A stretch of DNA of 64,000 bases from Caldovatus sediminis (GTDB lineage Bacteria > Pseudomonadota > Alphaproteobacteria > Acetobacterales > Acetobacteraceae), in NCBI RefSeq assembly GCF_014644455.1, contig NZ_BMKS01000001.1:441409-505408 (forward strand), in the 5' to 3' direction. Shown in pieces: positions 26,577 through 34,751 of this stretch. Under the pieces are notes generated by a model. It did no database searches and was not told where the DNA came from. It saw only the letters and a list, made by a program, of their open reading frames with translations. Within the stretch, counting starts at the first letter, position 1; every line of letters begins with the position of its first letter. Made by a program: the position numbers and the translations under genes.

Positions 26577-28256
26577 ATGACCGCCACATCCTTCGCCTGC
26601 GAGAAGCGGCCCGCGCGCGCCGCGCGCGGGATGGTCGTCACCAACCACCCGCTCGCCTCGGCCGCGGGCGCCGAGATGCTCGCCGCCGGCGGCAACGCCG
26701 TGGACGCCGCGGTCGCCGCGCTGTTCGCCCTCACCGTCGTGGAGCCGATGATGGTCGGCCTGCTCGGCGGCGGCATGACCCATCTGCGCCTGCCCGACGG
26801 CTCGCACACGGTCATCGACGGGCTGAGCACCGCCCCGCTCGCCGCGCGCCCCGACACCTTCCGCCCGGACCCCGCCGCGCCGCCCGGCTCCACCGAGGCG
26901 GCGGGGCGCGAGAACAGCATCGGCCCGCGCTCCGTCGCCGCGCCGGGCAACCTGCTCGCCTGGTGCGAGGCGCTCGCGCGCTTCGGCACCATGCCGCTCG
27001 CCGACGTGATGGAGCCGGCGATCCGCCACGCCGCGCGCGGCTTCGCCGTCACGCCCTACCTCTCCGAATGCATCGCGGAGGTCGCCGCCGACCTCGCGCG
27101 CGATCCCGCCATCGCCGCGCGCTTCCTGCCGGACGGCGCGCCGCTCCGCCCCGGCGCGCGGCTGGTGCAGCCGGACACCGCCGAGACGCTGCGCGCCGTC
27201 GCGCGCGAGGGCGCCGCCGCGCTGCACGGCGGCGCGATCGGCATCGCGGTGGCGGACCAGATCGCGCGCAGCGGCGGCCTGCTGTCGCGCCGCGACCTCA
27301 TCGAATACCGCACCGTCGAGCGCGCGCCGGTGCGCGGCACCTATCGCGGCGCGACGATCCTCGGCCCGCCGCCGCCCTCCTCCGGCGGCGTGCACGTGAT
27401 CCAGATGCTGAACATCCTGGAAGGCTACGACATCGCCGGCCTCGGCTTCGGCACGCCGGACTCGCTGCACCTGCTCGCCGAGGCGCTGAAGATCGCCTTC
27501 GCCGACCGCGCCGCCGCCACCGCCGATCCGGCCTTCGTCCCCGTCCCCGTGGCGCGCCTCACCGACAAGGCCTACGCCGCGGAGCGCCGCGCGCGCATCG
27601 CCCCGGACCGCGCGCGGGACTGGCCGGCCGGGGTCGCGCCCGCGGACTCGCCCAACACCACCCACCTCACCGTCGCCGACAGGGAAGGCCGCATCGTCTG
27701 CGCGACCCACACCATCAACAGCCTGTTCGGCGCGCGCTTCCTGATCCCCGAGGTCGGGCTGATCCCGAACAACTACATGGCGCTGTTCGACCCGCGCCCG
27801 GGCCGCGCCCTCTCCATCGCGCCGGGCAAGCGCATCACCACCTCGCAGGCGCCGGTCATCGCGCTGCGCGGGGACGGCAGCCCGCTCGTCGCGCTCGGCA
27901 TGCCGGGCGGGCTGCGCATCTTCGGCTCGGTGATGCAGGCGCTGGTGAACCTGCTCGACCACCGCATGACCCTGCAGCAGGCGGTCGAGGCGCCCCGGCT
28001 CTGGACCCAGGGCGCGGCGCGGGTGGTGGAGGTCGAGACCGGCTTCCCCGCGCCGGTGCGCGAGGCGCTCGCCGCGCGCGGCCACGTCGTGCAGGCGGTG
28101 GCGCATGTCGGCGGCGGCATGTGCGCCATCGGCTTCGACCCCGACGGCACGCTGGAGGGCGCGGCCTGCTGGCGCGCCGACGGCACCGCGATCGGCCTCG
28201 GCGGCGGGCTGGCGCGGGAGGGCGCGCGCTTCTGGCCGGACGCGGCGCGCGGCTGA
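26577..28256 (+). CDS. Gamma-glutamyltransferase family protein (YwrD-like)
   Basis: This N-terminal-nucleophile hydrolase precursor has 559 residues. The large-subunit start reads GMVVTNHPLASAAGAEMLAAGGNAVDAA in two joined family motifs. The autocleavage site is SPNTTHLTVADREG, where Thr361 becomes the nucleophile after self-processing. Oxyanion and substrate motifs NSLFGARFLIPEVGLIPNNYM and PGKRITTSQAPVI follow. There is no signal peptide, unlike classical periplasmic glutathione-degrading GGT, so a cytosolic YwrD-like or acylase-like role is likelier. Candidate substrates are gamma-glutamyl amides or other N-acyl compounds. No obvious operon partner is present; the ATG comes after GGGGGG. 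Confidence 0.88.
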   Translation: MTATSFACEKRPARAARGMVVTNHPLASAAGAEMLAAGGNAVDAAVAALFALTVVEPMMVGLLGGGMTHLRLPDGSHTVIDGLSTAPLAARPDTFRPDPAAPPGSTEAAGRENSIGPRSVAAPGNLLAWCEALARFGTMPLADVMEPAIRHAARGFAVTPYLSECIAEVAADLARDPAIAARFLPDGAPLRPGARLVQPDTAETLRAVAREGAAALHGGAIGIAVADQIARSGGLLSRRDLIEYRTVERAPVRGTYRGATILGPPPPSSGGVHVIQMLNILEGYDIAGLGFGTPDSLHLLAEALKIAFADRAAATADPAFVPVPVARLTDKAYAAERRARIAPDRARDWPAGVAPADSPNTTHLTVADREGRIVCATHTINSLFGARFLIPEVGLIPNNYMALFDPRPGRALSIAPGKRITTSQAPVIALRGDGSPLVALGMPGGLRIFGSVMQALVNLLDHRMTLQQAVEAPRLWTQGAARVVEVETGFPAPVREALAARGHVVQAVAHVGGGMCAIGFDPDGTLEGAACWRADGTAIGLGGGLAREGARFWPDAARG

Positions 28257-28484
28257 GCCGGCGCCCGGGCAGCCGCACCGGATCCTCCTCTGGCCGCGAC
28301 GGCGGCCGTGCCAGCCTGGCAGCGGGCCCCGCGCGCCGGCGAGCCGCGGCCGGGCGCGCGGCGCGGCGCGTCTCGCAGAGGATTGCGCCGCGGCCGGCGG
28401 CGGCGGCGGCGGCCGCGGTTGCGCCGGGCCCCGCGTCTTGGCACACCCCGGCCTCCCCCGCCCCGGTCCAGATCGCCCGCCGCC

Positions 28485-30230
28485 ATGCCCTTCCCCGAGA
28501 ACGCGCACCCCCAGCTGCTCCGCGCCCTCGCCGAGCGCGGCTACGCCGAGCCGATGCCGGTCCAGGCCGCGGTGCTCGCGCCCGAGGTGGACGGCCGCGA
28601 CCTGCTCGTCTCCGCCCAGACCGGGTCCGGCAAGACCGTCGCCTTCGGCCTGGCGCTCGCGCCCACCCTGCTCGACGGCGCCGACCGCTTCGGCCCGCCC
28701 GGCGCGCCGCTCGCCCTCGTCATCGCGCCGACGCGCGAGCTGGCCCTGCAGGTGCAGCGCGAGCTGGCCTGGCTCTACGCCCACACCGGCGCGCGCGTGG
28801 TCTCCTGCGTCGGCGGCATGGACATCCGCCGCGAGCAGCGCGAACTCGCGCGCGGCGCGCACATCGTCGTCGGCACGCCGGGGCGGCTGCGCGACCACCT
28901 GGACCGGCAGCACCTCTCCGCCGCCGCGATCCGCGCCGTGGTGCTGGACGAGGCGGACGAGATGCTCGACCTCGGCTTCCGCGAGGAGCTGGAGGCGATC
29001 CTCTCCGCCCTGCCCTCGGAGCGGCGGACGCTGATGTTCTCCGCCACCATCCCGCGCGAGATCGCGCGGCTGGCGCGGGAGTACCAGCGCGACGCGCTCC
29101 GCATCGCCGCCGGCGGCGAGGAGGAGGCGCACCGCGACATCGAGTACCGCGTCGCGCTCTGCGCCCCGCACGAGACCGAGAAGGCGGTGGTGAACCTGCT
29201 GCGCTGGTACGAGGCGCGCGGCGCCCTCGTCTTCTGCCAGACGCGCGAGGCGGTGGCGCGGCTGCACGGCAACCTGCTGGAGCGCGGCTTCGCCGTCGTC
29301 GCGCTCTCGGGCGAGCTCTCCCAGGCCGAGCGCAACCGCGCGCTGCAATCCCTGCGCGACGCGCGGGCGCGGGTGTGCGTCGCGACCGACGTGGCGGCGC
29401 GCGGCATCGACCTGCCCGATCTCGGCCTCGTCATCCACGCCGACCTGCCGCGCGACCGCGAGACGCTGCTGCACCGGAGCGGCCGCACCGGGCGGGCGGG
29501 GCGCAAGGGCATCTCCGTGCTGGTCGTGCCCTTCAACCGCCGGCGCATGGCGGAGCGGCTGCTCGCCGCGGCGCGCGTGCAGGCGAGCTGGTCCGGCGCG
29601 CCCTCGGCCGACGCGATCCGCGCCCGCGACCAGGAGCGGCTGGTGCAGGAGGCGCTGCCGGCGGAGGAGGCGCTCGCCGAGGAGGACCTGGCCGCGGGGC
29701 GCGCCCTGCTCGCCCGGCGCAGCCCGGAGGAGATCGCCGCGGCGCTGGTGCGCCTGCACCGCGCCCGCCTGCCCGCGCCGGAGGAGCTGCAGGAGGCGCT
29801 CCCGGCGCCGCCGCCGCGCGGCGCCCCGGAGGAGCGCCGCCGCGCCCCGCCGCCGCGCCGCGGCGAGGAGGCGGGCGGCGTGTGGTTCCGCATGAGCGTC
29901 GGCCGCAACGCCAACGCCGACCCGCGCTGGCTGCTGCCCTTCCTCTGCCGCCGCGGCCAGGTGACGCGCCAGGAGGTCGGCGCGATCCGCGTCATGGACC
30001 GCGAGACGCGCTTCGAGATCGCGCCGCACGCCGCGGCGCGCTTCGCCGCCGCGCTGCGCCGGCCGGACAGCCACGACGAGGGCATCCGCATCGAGCCGAT
30101 GGAGCCGCTGCCGCGGCCCCGCCACGCCCCGGCGCCGCGCCCGCATTTCGCCCGCGGCGGGCCGCCGGGCCGCGCCCCCGCGCGGCGCGGGGGCGGCGGC
30201 TACGAGCCGCGCAAGCGCCGGCCGGCCTGA
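28485..30230 (+). CDS. DEAD-box RNA helicase, DbpA-like
   Basis: This ATP-dependent RNA helicase has 581 residues. The core motifs are complete: Q-motif region GYAEPMPVQAAV (19-30), Walker A AQTGSGKT with Lys50, PTRELA, DEAD (155-158), SAT (186-188), VFCQTREAVARL, ATDVAARGIDLPDL and HRSGRTGRAG. After a Pro/Arg-rich linker comes a DbpA-type RNA-binding domain (about 466-525, VWFRMSVGRNANADPRWLLPFL). The tail is Arg/Gly/Pro-rich. The C-terminal domain suggests a role in 23S rRNA maturation or in cold-associated RNA remodelling. The gene stands alone between the GGT gene and the convergent DUF35 gene. Confidence 0.93.
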   Translation: MPFPENAHPQLLRALAERGYAEPMPVQAAVLAPEVDGRDLLVSAQTGSGKTVAFGLALAPTLLDGADRFGPPGAPLALVIAPTRELALQVQRELAWLYAHTGARVVSCVGGMDIRREQRELARGAHIVVGTPGRLRDHLDRQHLSAAAIRAVVLDEADEMLDLGFREELEAILSALPSERRTLMFSATIPREIARLAREYQRDALRIAAGGEEEAHRDIEYRVALCAPHETEKAVVNLLRWYEARGALVFCQTREAVARLHGNLLERGFAVVALSGELSQAERNRALQSLRDARARVCVATDVAARGIDLPDLGLVIHADLPRDRETLLHRSGRTGRAGRKGISVLVVPFNRRRMAERLLAAARVQASWSGAPSADAIRARDQERLVQEALPAEEALAEEDLAAGRALLARRSPEEIAAALVRLHRARLPAPEELQEALPAPPPRGAPEERRRAPPPRRGEEAGGVWFRMSVGRNANADPRWLLPFLCRRGQVTRQEVGAIRVMDRETRFEIAPHAAARFAAALRRPDSHDEGIRIEPMEPLPRPRHAPAPRPHFARGGPPGRAPARRGGGGYEPRKRRPA

Positions 30231-30256
30231 AGCCGCCGGCGCCGCGCGCCGCGCCT

Positions 30257-30646
30257 TCAGGCCGGGGTGAACATCGGGAAGGGCGGGCCGTCGCCCTCCG
30301 TCGGCTTGAACACCAGCTTGACCTTCTGGCCGATCTTCAGCGCGTCGAAGTCGCAGTCGACGATGTTGGTCATCATCGTCGGCCCTTCCTCGAGCGTGAC
30401 ATAGGCCATCACGTAGGGCTCCGGCGCCCGCTTCATCACGCTCAGGCTGTAGATCACGCCCCTGCCGGAGGCCGGGCGCCATTCCGTCCGGTCGCTGAAG
30501 CAGAACGGGCAGATGGCGCGCGGGTACCAGTGGTTCTTCCCGCAGCTCGCGCAGCCCTTGACGAGGAACCGGCCCTCGCGGGCCGCGGTCCAGAAGGGCT
30601 CGGTCTCCGGGTTGACGCCCGGGGCGGGAATCTTGCGGTCCGCCAT
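30257..30646 (-). CDS. DUF35 OB-fold/zinc-ribbon acyl-CoA-associated protein
   Basis: This 129-residue protein has an N-terminal helix (ETEPFWTAAREGRFLVKGC), a four-cysteine zinc ribbon (Cys32, Cys35, Cys46, Cys49) and a C-terminal OB fold (GVIYSLSVMKRAPEPYVMAYVTL, LKIGQKVKLVF). DUF35 proteins pair with thiolase-like or hydratase enzymes that act on acyl-CoA. In steroid side-chain breakdown such a domain binds an Ltp2-type aldolase. The thiolase-like gene sits immediately upstream, 5 bp away, so the two products very probably form a complex. The substrate is unknown. Confidence 0.9.
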   Translation of the reverse strand: MADRKIPAPGVNPETEPFWTAAREGRFLVKGCASCGKNHWYPRAICPFCFSDRTEWRPASGRGVIYSLSVMKRAPEPYVMAYVTLEEGPTMMTNIVDCDFDALKIGQKVKLVFKPTEGDGPPFPMFTPA

Positions 30647-30651
30647 CTCTC

Positions 30652-31818
30652 TCACTCCCGCTCCATGATCAGCGTCGCGGCGCCGTGGCGGCTGCCGAGC
30701 AGCCCGCCGGTGCCGTGCGCCAGCGCCAGGTCGCAGTTCTTCACCTGCACCGCCGGATGCGCCTCGCCGCGCAGCTGGCGGACGGCCTCGATCACCTTGG
30801 TGATGCCGCCGCGGTTCGCCGGGTGGTTGTTGCAGAGCCCGCCGCCGTCGGTGTTGAAGGGCAGCTTGCCGACGCCGGAGATCAGGTTGCCGTCGGCGAC
30901 GAACCTGCCGCCCTGGCCCTTCTCGCAGAAGCCGAGGTCCTCGATCTGGATCACCACCGTGATGGTGAAGCTGTCGTAGATCGAGGCGTACTTGATGTCG
31001 GCGGGCTTCACCCCCGCCTCGGCGAAGGCCGCGGGGCCGGAGCGCACGCCGGCGGAGTAGGTCAGGTCCACCTCGCCGCCCATCTGCCCCTTCATGGACT
31101 CGCCGGCGCCGAGCACCTTCACTCTCGGCCGCTTCAGCGACTTCGCGATCTCCGGCGCCACCACCACCAGCGCGCCGCCGCCGTCGGAGACGACGCAGCA
31201 GTCGAGCCGATGCAGCGGCGTCGCGATCAGCGGCGACTTCACCACGTCCTCGACCGTCACCACGTCGCGCAGCATGGCGTGCGGGTTGTGCTGCGCGTGG
31301 TGCGAGGCCGCGACCTTGACCCAGGCGAGCTGCTCGGAGGTGGTGCCGTACTGGTACATGTGCCGCGCGGCGCACATGGCGTAGGCGTTGATGGTGGCGA
31401 CGCCGAGCGGGAACTCCCACTGCGTGTCGGGCGCGTCGGCGCCGCGCATGCGCGGCACGGCGCCGCTGTGCCCCTCGCTGCGCGGCCGGCCGGCGAGGGT
31501 GATCAGCGCCACGCGGCACTTGCCCATCGCGATCGCCTGCGCCGCGTGCGCGACGTGCGCGATGTAGGAGCAGCCGCCCATGTCGGTGGAGTCGAGGTGG
31601 CGGAGCTTCAGGTTCATGTAGTCCGCCATCGCGAGCGGACCGAGGCCGGGCGCGTCGCCGGCGCAGAAGTACCCGTCCACGTCCTCCTTGGAGAGACCCG
31701 CATCGGCGAGCGCGCCGAGCGCGCACTCCGCATGCAGCTGGGCGACGGACTTGTCCTTCGCCAGCCGCGTCGGGTGTTCGTAGGCCCCCATGATGTAGGC
31801 CTTGCCCTTGATGGTCAT
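30652..31818 (-). CDS. Thiolase-like / SCP-x or Ltp-type acyl-CoA enzyme
   Basis: This 388-residue thiolase-superfamily enzyme is probably cytosolic. The reactive cysteine position is present (Cys83 in DMGGCSYIAH). The conserved His332 lies in a CNNHPANRGG segment in place of the usual GHP. The C-terminal loop, which in degradative thiolases holds a second cysteine, reads HGTGG here (His368-Gly371). This places it among lipid-transfer-protein thiolases and the related Ltp2-type retro-aldolases, which act together with a DUF35 protein. It could release acetyl- or propionyl-CoA by thiolysis or carry out aldol cleavage. The DUF35 gene follows after 5 bp. No other beta-oxidation gene is near. Confidence 0.87.
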   Translation of the reverse strand: MTIKGKAYIMGAYEHPTRLAKDKSVAQLHAECALGALADAGLSKEDVDGYFCAGDAPGLGPLAMADYMNLKLRHLDSTDMGGCSYIAHVAHAAQAIAMGKCRVALITLAGRPRSEGHSGAVPRMRGADAPDTQWEFPLGVATINAYAMCAARHMYQYGTTSEQLAWVKVAASHHAQHNPHAMLRDVVTVEDVVKSPLIATPLHRLDCCVVSDGGGALVVVAPEIAKSLKRPRVKVLGAGESMKGQMGGEVDLTYSAGVRSGPAAFAEAGVKPADIKYASIYDSFTITVVIQIEDLGFCEKGQGGRFVADGNLISGVGKLPFNTDGGGLCNNHPANRGGITKVIEAVRQLRGEAHPAVQVKNCDLALAHGTGGLLGSRHGAATLIMERE

Positions 31819-31936
31819 GCGACGGCGTCCCCTCCTCCTCGCTGCGATGCGGAACGGCGGGGCAGCTTACCGGTGCGGGGGGCGGGCGCAAGCCGGGCGC
31901 GGGCCAGGCGCGGCCCGCGCGCTCGTACTCCCGGCG

Positions 31937-32926
31937 TCAGCCGCCCTGCAGCAGCCCCGCGGCCTGCGCGGCGCGGCGCGACAGCTCGCGTTCGCGCTCC
32001 ATCAGCCGGGCGAAGCCCTCGGGCGTCACGTCCTCGCCGGTCGCGACCACGCTGCCCAGCCCCTCGATCCGCTCGCGCGTCGGCGGGTCGGCGAGGGCGG
32101 CGGCCAGCGCGTCGCGGATCCTCGTGATCGCCTCCCGCGGCGTGCCGGCGGGCGCGAGCAGGCCGATGAAGGCGACCAGCCCGCCGTCCGGCAGCCCGAC
32201 CTCCGCCAGGGTCGGCACGTCCGGCAGCAGGGGCGAGCGCTGCGGCATGGCGATGCCGATGATGCGCACCTTCTCGTCGCGGTGCAGCGGCAGCGCGGTG
32301 GTGATCTGGTCGAGCGAGCAGGCGAGGTTCCCCGCCATGAGATCGGGGGCCGAGCCGCTGGAGGCGCGGTAGGGCACGTGCACCAGCCCCGCCCCGGTCG
32401 TGATGCTGAACAGCTCGATCAGCAGGTGGTTGGAGCTGCCGCTGCCGGGCGAACCGCAGGCCACCTGCCCCGGCCGAGCCTTGGCGTAGGCGATGAAGTC
32501 GGCGAGCGTCGTCACCGGCAGCCGCCGGCTGATCACCAGCACGTTCGGCGTGCGGAACCCGAGCGCGATCGGCGCGAAGTCGCGCACCGGATCGTAGGGC
32601 ACGCGCGGCATGACGATCGGGTTGATCACCATCGCCGAGTTCGAGCCGACGAGGATGGTGTAGCCGTCGGGCTGCGACCGCGCGACGTGCTCGGTGCCGA
32701 TGGTGCCGGTCGCGCCGGCGCGGTTCTCCACCACCACCGGCTGGCCGAGGTGCTGCGACATCACCGGCGCGACGATGCGGATCAGCGTGTCCAGGTTGCC
32801 GCCCGGCGCGAAGGGGACGACGACGCGGATCGGCCGTTCCGGCCAGGCCGCGCGGGCGATGCGCGGCGCTCCCAGCGCCGCGGCCGCGCCGCCGCTCCCG
32901 AGCAGATGCCGGCGTGTGACGATCAT
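31937..32926 (-). CDS. Bug/TctC-type tripartite tricarboxylate receptor (3)
   Basis: This is a periplasmic receptor of 329 residues. A twin-arginine-like signal (VTRRHLLGSGGAAAALGAP) precedes WPERPIRVVVPFAPGGNLDTLI, with the ligand loop FAPGG. Other family motifs are VVVENRAGATGTIGTEHVA, QPDGYTILVGSNSA, VHVPYRASSGSAPDLMAGN and LPDVPTLAEVGL. It follows the TcuA-like dehydrogenase gene by 111 bp in the same direction. A tricarballylate- or citrate-like ligand is therefore a reasonable inference. TctA/TctB permease genes are absent. The thiolase-like gene lies 118 bp further on and may be a separate unit. Confidence 0.9.
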   Translation of the reverse strand: MIVTRRHLLGSGGAAAALGAPRIARAAWPERPIRVVVPFAPGGNLDTLIRIVAPVMSQHLGQPVVVENRAGATGTIGTEHVARSQPDGYTILVGSNSAMVINPIVMPRVPYDPVRDFAPIALGFRTPNVLVISRRLPVTTLADFIAYAKARPGQVACGSPGSGSSNHLLIELFSITTGAGLVHVPYRASSGSAPDLMAGNLACSLDQITTALPLHRDEKVRIIGIAMPQRSPLLPDVPTLAEVGLPDGGLVAFIGLLAPAGTPREAITRIRDALAAALADPPTRERIEGLGSVVATGEDVTPEGFARLMERERELSRRAAQAAGLLQGG

Positions 32927-33037
32927 GGGCCGTTCTCCTCCCGATCCGAAAGCCGCGTCCCGGGCTCCAGCCGGGGCCGGCGCCCTCCCCCGCCGGCGGC
33001 GCGGCGGGGAACCTGCCGGGGCGGCCCGGCCGCCCCC

Positions 33038-34546
33038 TTAGGCGTTCCGGCGCAGGTCGGCGACCGCGGTCGCCCCGGCGATCTTGCCGAACACCGCGCC
33101 GTTGATCAGCCCCGAGCCGCCCGGATAGTTGAAGTAGAAGATGCCGCCGACCAGCTCGCCGCAGGCGTAGAGCCCGCCGATCGGCTCCTGGTCCTGGTCG
33201 AGCACCCGCGTCTCCGGGTCTATGCGCAGCCCGCCGAAGGTGAAGGTGATGCCGCAGCCGACCTGGTAGGCCTCGAAGGGCGGCTCCTCGATCGTGTTCG
33301 CCCAGTTGGACTTGTTGATCGCGAGCCCCTCGGTGCGGCGCCCGTCCTTGACGTTCGGGTTGAACGGGATGTCGGTGCGCACCGCGGCGTTGTAGGCGCG
33401 GATCTCCTCGAGGAACGCCTTGCCGTCCACGCCCTCCAGCTTCTGCGCCAGCTCCTCCAGCGTGTCGGCCCGCACCTTGGTCACCTGCTTGATGCGGTAC
33501 TCGTCGCGCAGCAGGTGCAGCACCTTCCTGTCGAAGACCTGCCAGGCGAAGTTGCCGGGCTGCTCCAGCACCACGCGGCCGTACTTGGCGTAGGTGTAGT
33601 TGCGGAAGTCCGCGCCCTCGTCGAGGAAGCGCCGGCCGTTGGCGTTGACCAGCACCGACCAGGGATAGGAGTGCTTCTGGAAGGCGTCGCCCACGGCGAG
33701 GTCGCCGTACTCGGGGGCGTTGAAGTCCCACTGCACGGCGTGGCAGCCGGACCAGTTGCCGAAGGGCGAGGCGCCGATGTCGAGCGCCATCTTGATCCCG
33801 TCGCCGGTGTTGAAGCGCGTGCCGCGCACCTTCGCCAGCTCCCAGCCCGGCCCGAGGTAGCGCGTGCGCATCTCCGCGTCGCCCTGGAAGCCGCCGGCGG
33901 CGAGGATCACCGCCGGGGCCCGCAGCTCGTAGAGGCGGCCCGGCGTCTTCACCTGCACGCCCTGCACGCGGAAGCCGTCGGTCAGGATGCGCGTCGCGCG
34001 GCTGCGGTAGCGGATCTCGATCCCGCGCTTCCGGCACGCCTCGGTCTCGGCCTGGACGAGGCCCGGCCCGCCGCCCCAGGCCTCCACCGTCAGGCCGCCC
34101 CAGAACTTGAACTTCCCGTCCACCTTGAAGGCCTGGCGGCCCCAGATCGGCTGGAAGCGCACGCCCTTGCCGCGCAGCCACTTCAGCGTCTCGAAGCTGC
34201 GCCGCACCAGGATCTCGCACAGCACCGGGTCGGTGCGGTTGCGCGTGACCCGGAACATGTCGTCGAAGAACTGGTCCTCGGTGTAGGTGCCGAAGTCGGT
34301 CTGCGCGATCTCGTCCTCGGTGAGGTCGGGCATCAGCTCGCGCAGGTCGTCCACCCCGCGGTAGGCGACGCGGATCGCGCCGGCGGTGAAGCGGGAATTG
34401 CCGCCCGATTCCTCCTCCGGCGCCCGCTCCAGCACCACCACCCGCGCGCCCTGCTCCTGCGCCGAGAGCGCGGCGCAGAGCGCGGCGTTGCCGGCGCCCA
34501 CGACGATGACATCGAAACTGTCGCCCGAATTCGCCGCGTCCGGCAT
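33038..34546 (-). CDS. tcuA: FAD-dependent tricarballylate dehydrogenase-like protein
   Basis: This flavoprotein of 502 residues belongs to the fumarate-reductase/succinate-dehydrogenase flavoprotein group, in the TcuA branch. The N-terminus binds FAD through DVIVVGAGNAALCAALSA and VVVLERAPEEESGGNSRF. Substrate-capping and active-site parts include NGRRFLDEGADFRNYTY and GGIFYFNYPGGSGLINGAVFG near the C-terminus. TcuA oxidises tricarballylate to cis-aconitate and passes electrons to TcuB; neither tcuB nor tcuC is visible here. A Bug receptor gene follows on the same strand, suggesting import of a related tricarboxylate. Translation may start at ATG 34546 or at a TTG two codons earlier; GGAG precedes both. 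Confidence 0.8.
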   Translation of the reverse strand: MPDAANSGDSFDVIVVGAGNAALCAALSAQEQGARVVVLERAPEEESGGNSRFTAGAIRVAYRGVDDLRELMPDLTEDEIAQTDFGTYTEDQFFDDMFRVTRNRTDPVLCEILVRRSFETLKWLRGKGVRFQPIWGRQAFKVDGKFKFWGGLTVEAWGGGPGLVQAETEACRKRGIEIRYRSRATRILTDGFRVQGVQVKTPGRLYELRAPAVILAAGGFQGDAEMRTRYLGPGWELAKVRGTRFNTGDGIKMALDIGASPFGNWSGCHAVQWDFNAPEYGDLAVGDAFQKHSYPWSVLVNANGRRFLDEGADFRNYTYAKYGRVVLEQPGNFAWQVFDRKVLHLLRDEYRIKQVTKVRADTLEELAQKLEGVDGKAFLEEIRAYNAAVRTDIPFNPNVKDGRRTEGLAINKSNWANTIEEPPFEAYQVGCGITFTFGGLRIDPETRVLDQDQEPIGGLYACGELVGGIFYFNYPGGSGLINGAVFGKIAGATAVADLRRNA

Positions 34547-34751
34547 GTGCAAGCCACTCCGCCTGTGGGTGAGAAGGTCGTTGCGTCGCCTTGTATCACT
34601 CCGGCGGGGGCGGTCCAGACGCGCCCTTCCCGGACTCGCGCCCGTCCCCGCCGTCGCGCTCCGCCGCGCCGGCGGAACGGTCGCGGGATTGTGAGGGCAA
34701 GCCGATCCGGGGCGGGGCGGGCTTTCCGGCGGCCCCGGTTAGAACGCCCGC

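Noticed and set aside
28257-28484. A small gene before the helicase
   Set aside because: Open frames exist but consist of Arg/Ala/Pro repeats without a ribosome-binding site. Treated as a GC-rich leader.
26472-30482. A 1336-codon open frame on the minus strand across the GGT and helicase genes
   Set aside because: Its protein is made almost wholly of Arg, Ala, Gly, His and Asp runs without motifs, and it is antisense to two genes with complete catalytic motifs. High GC removes stop codons from shadow frames.
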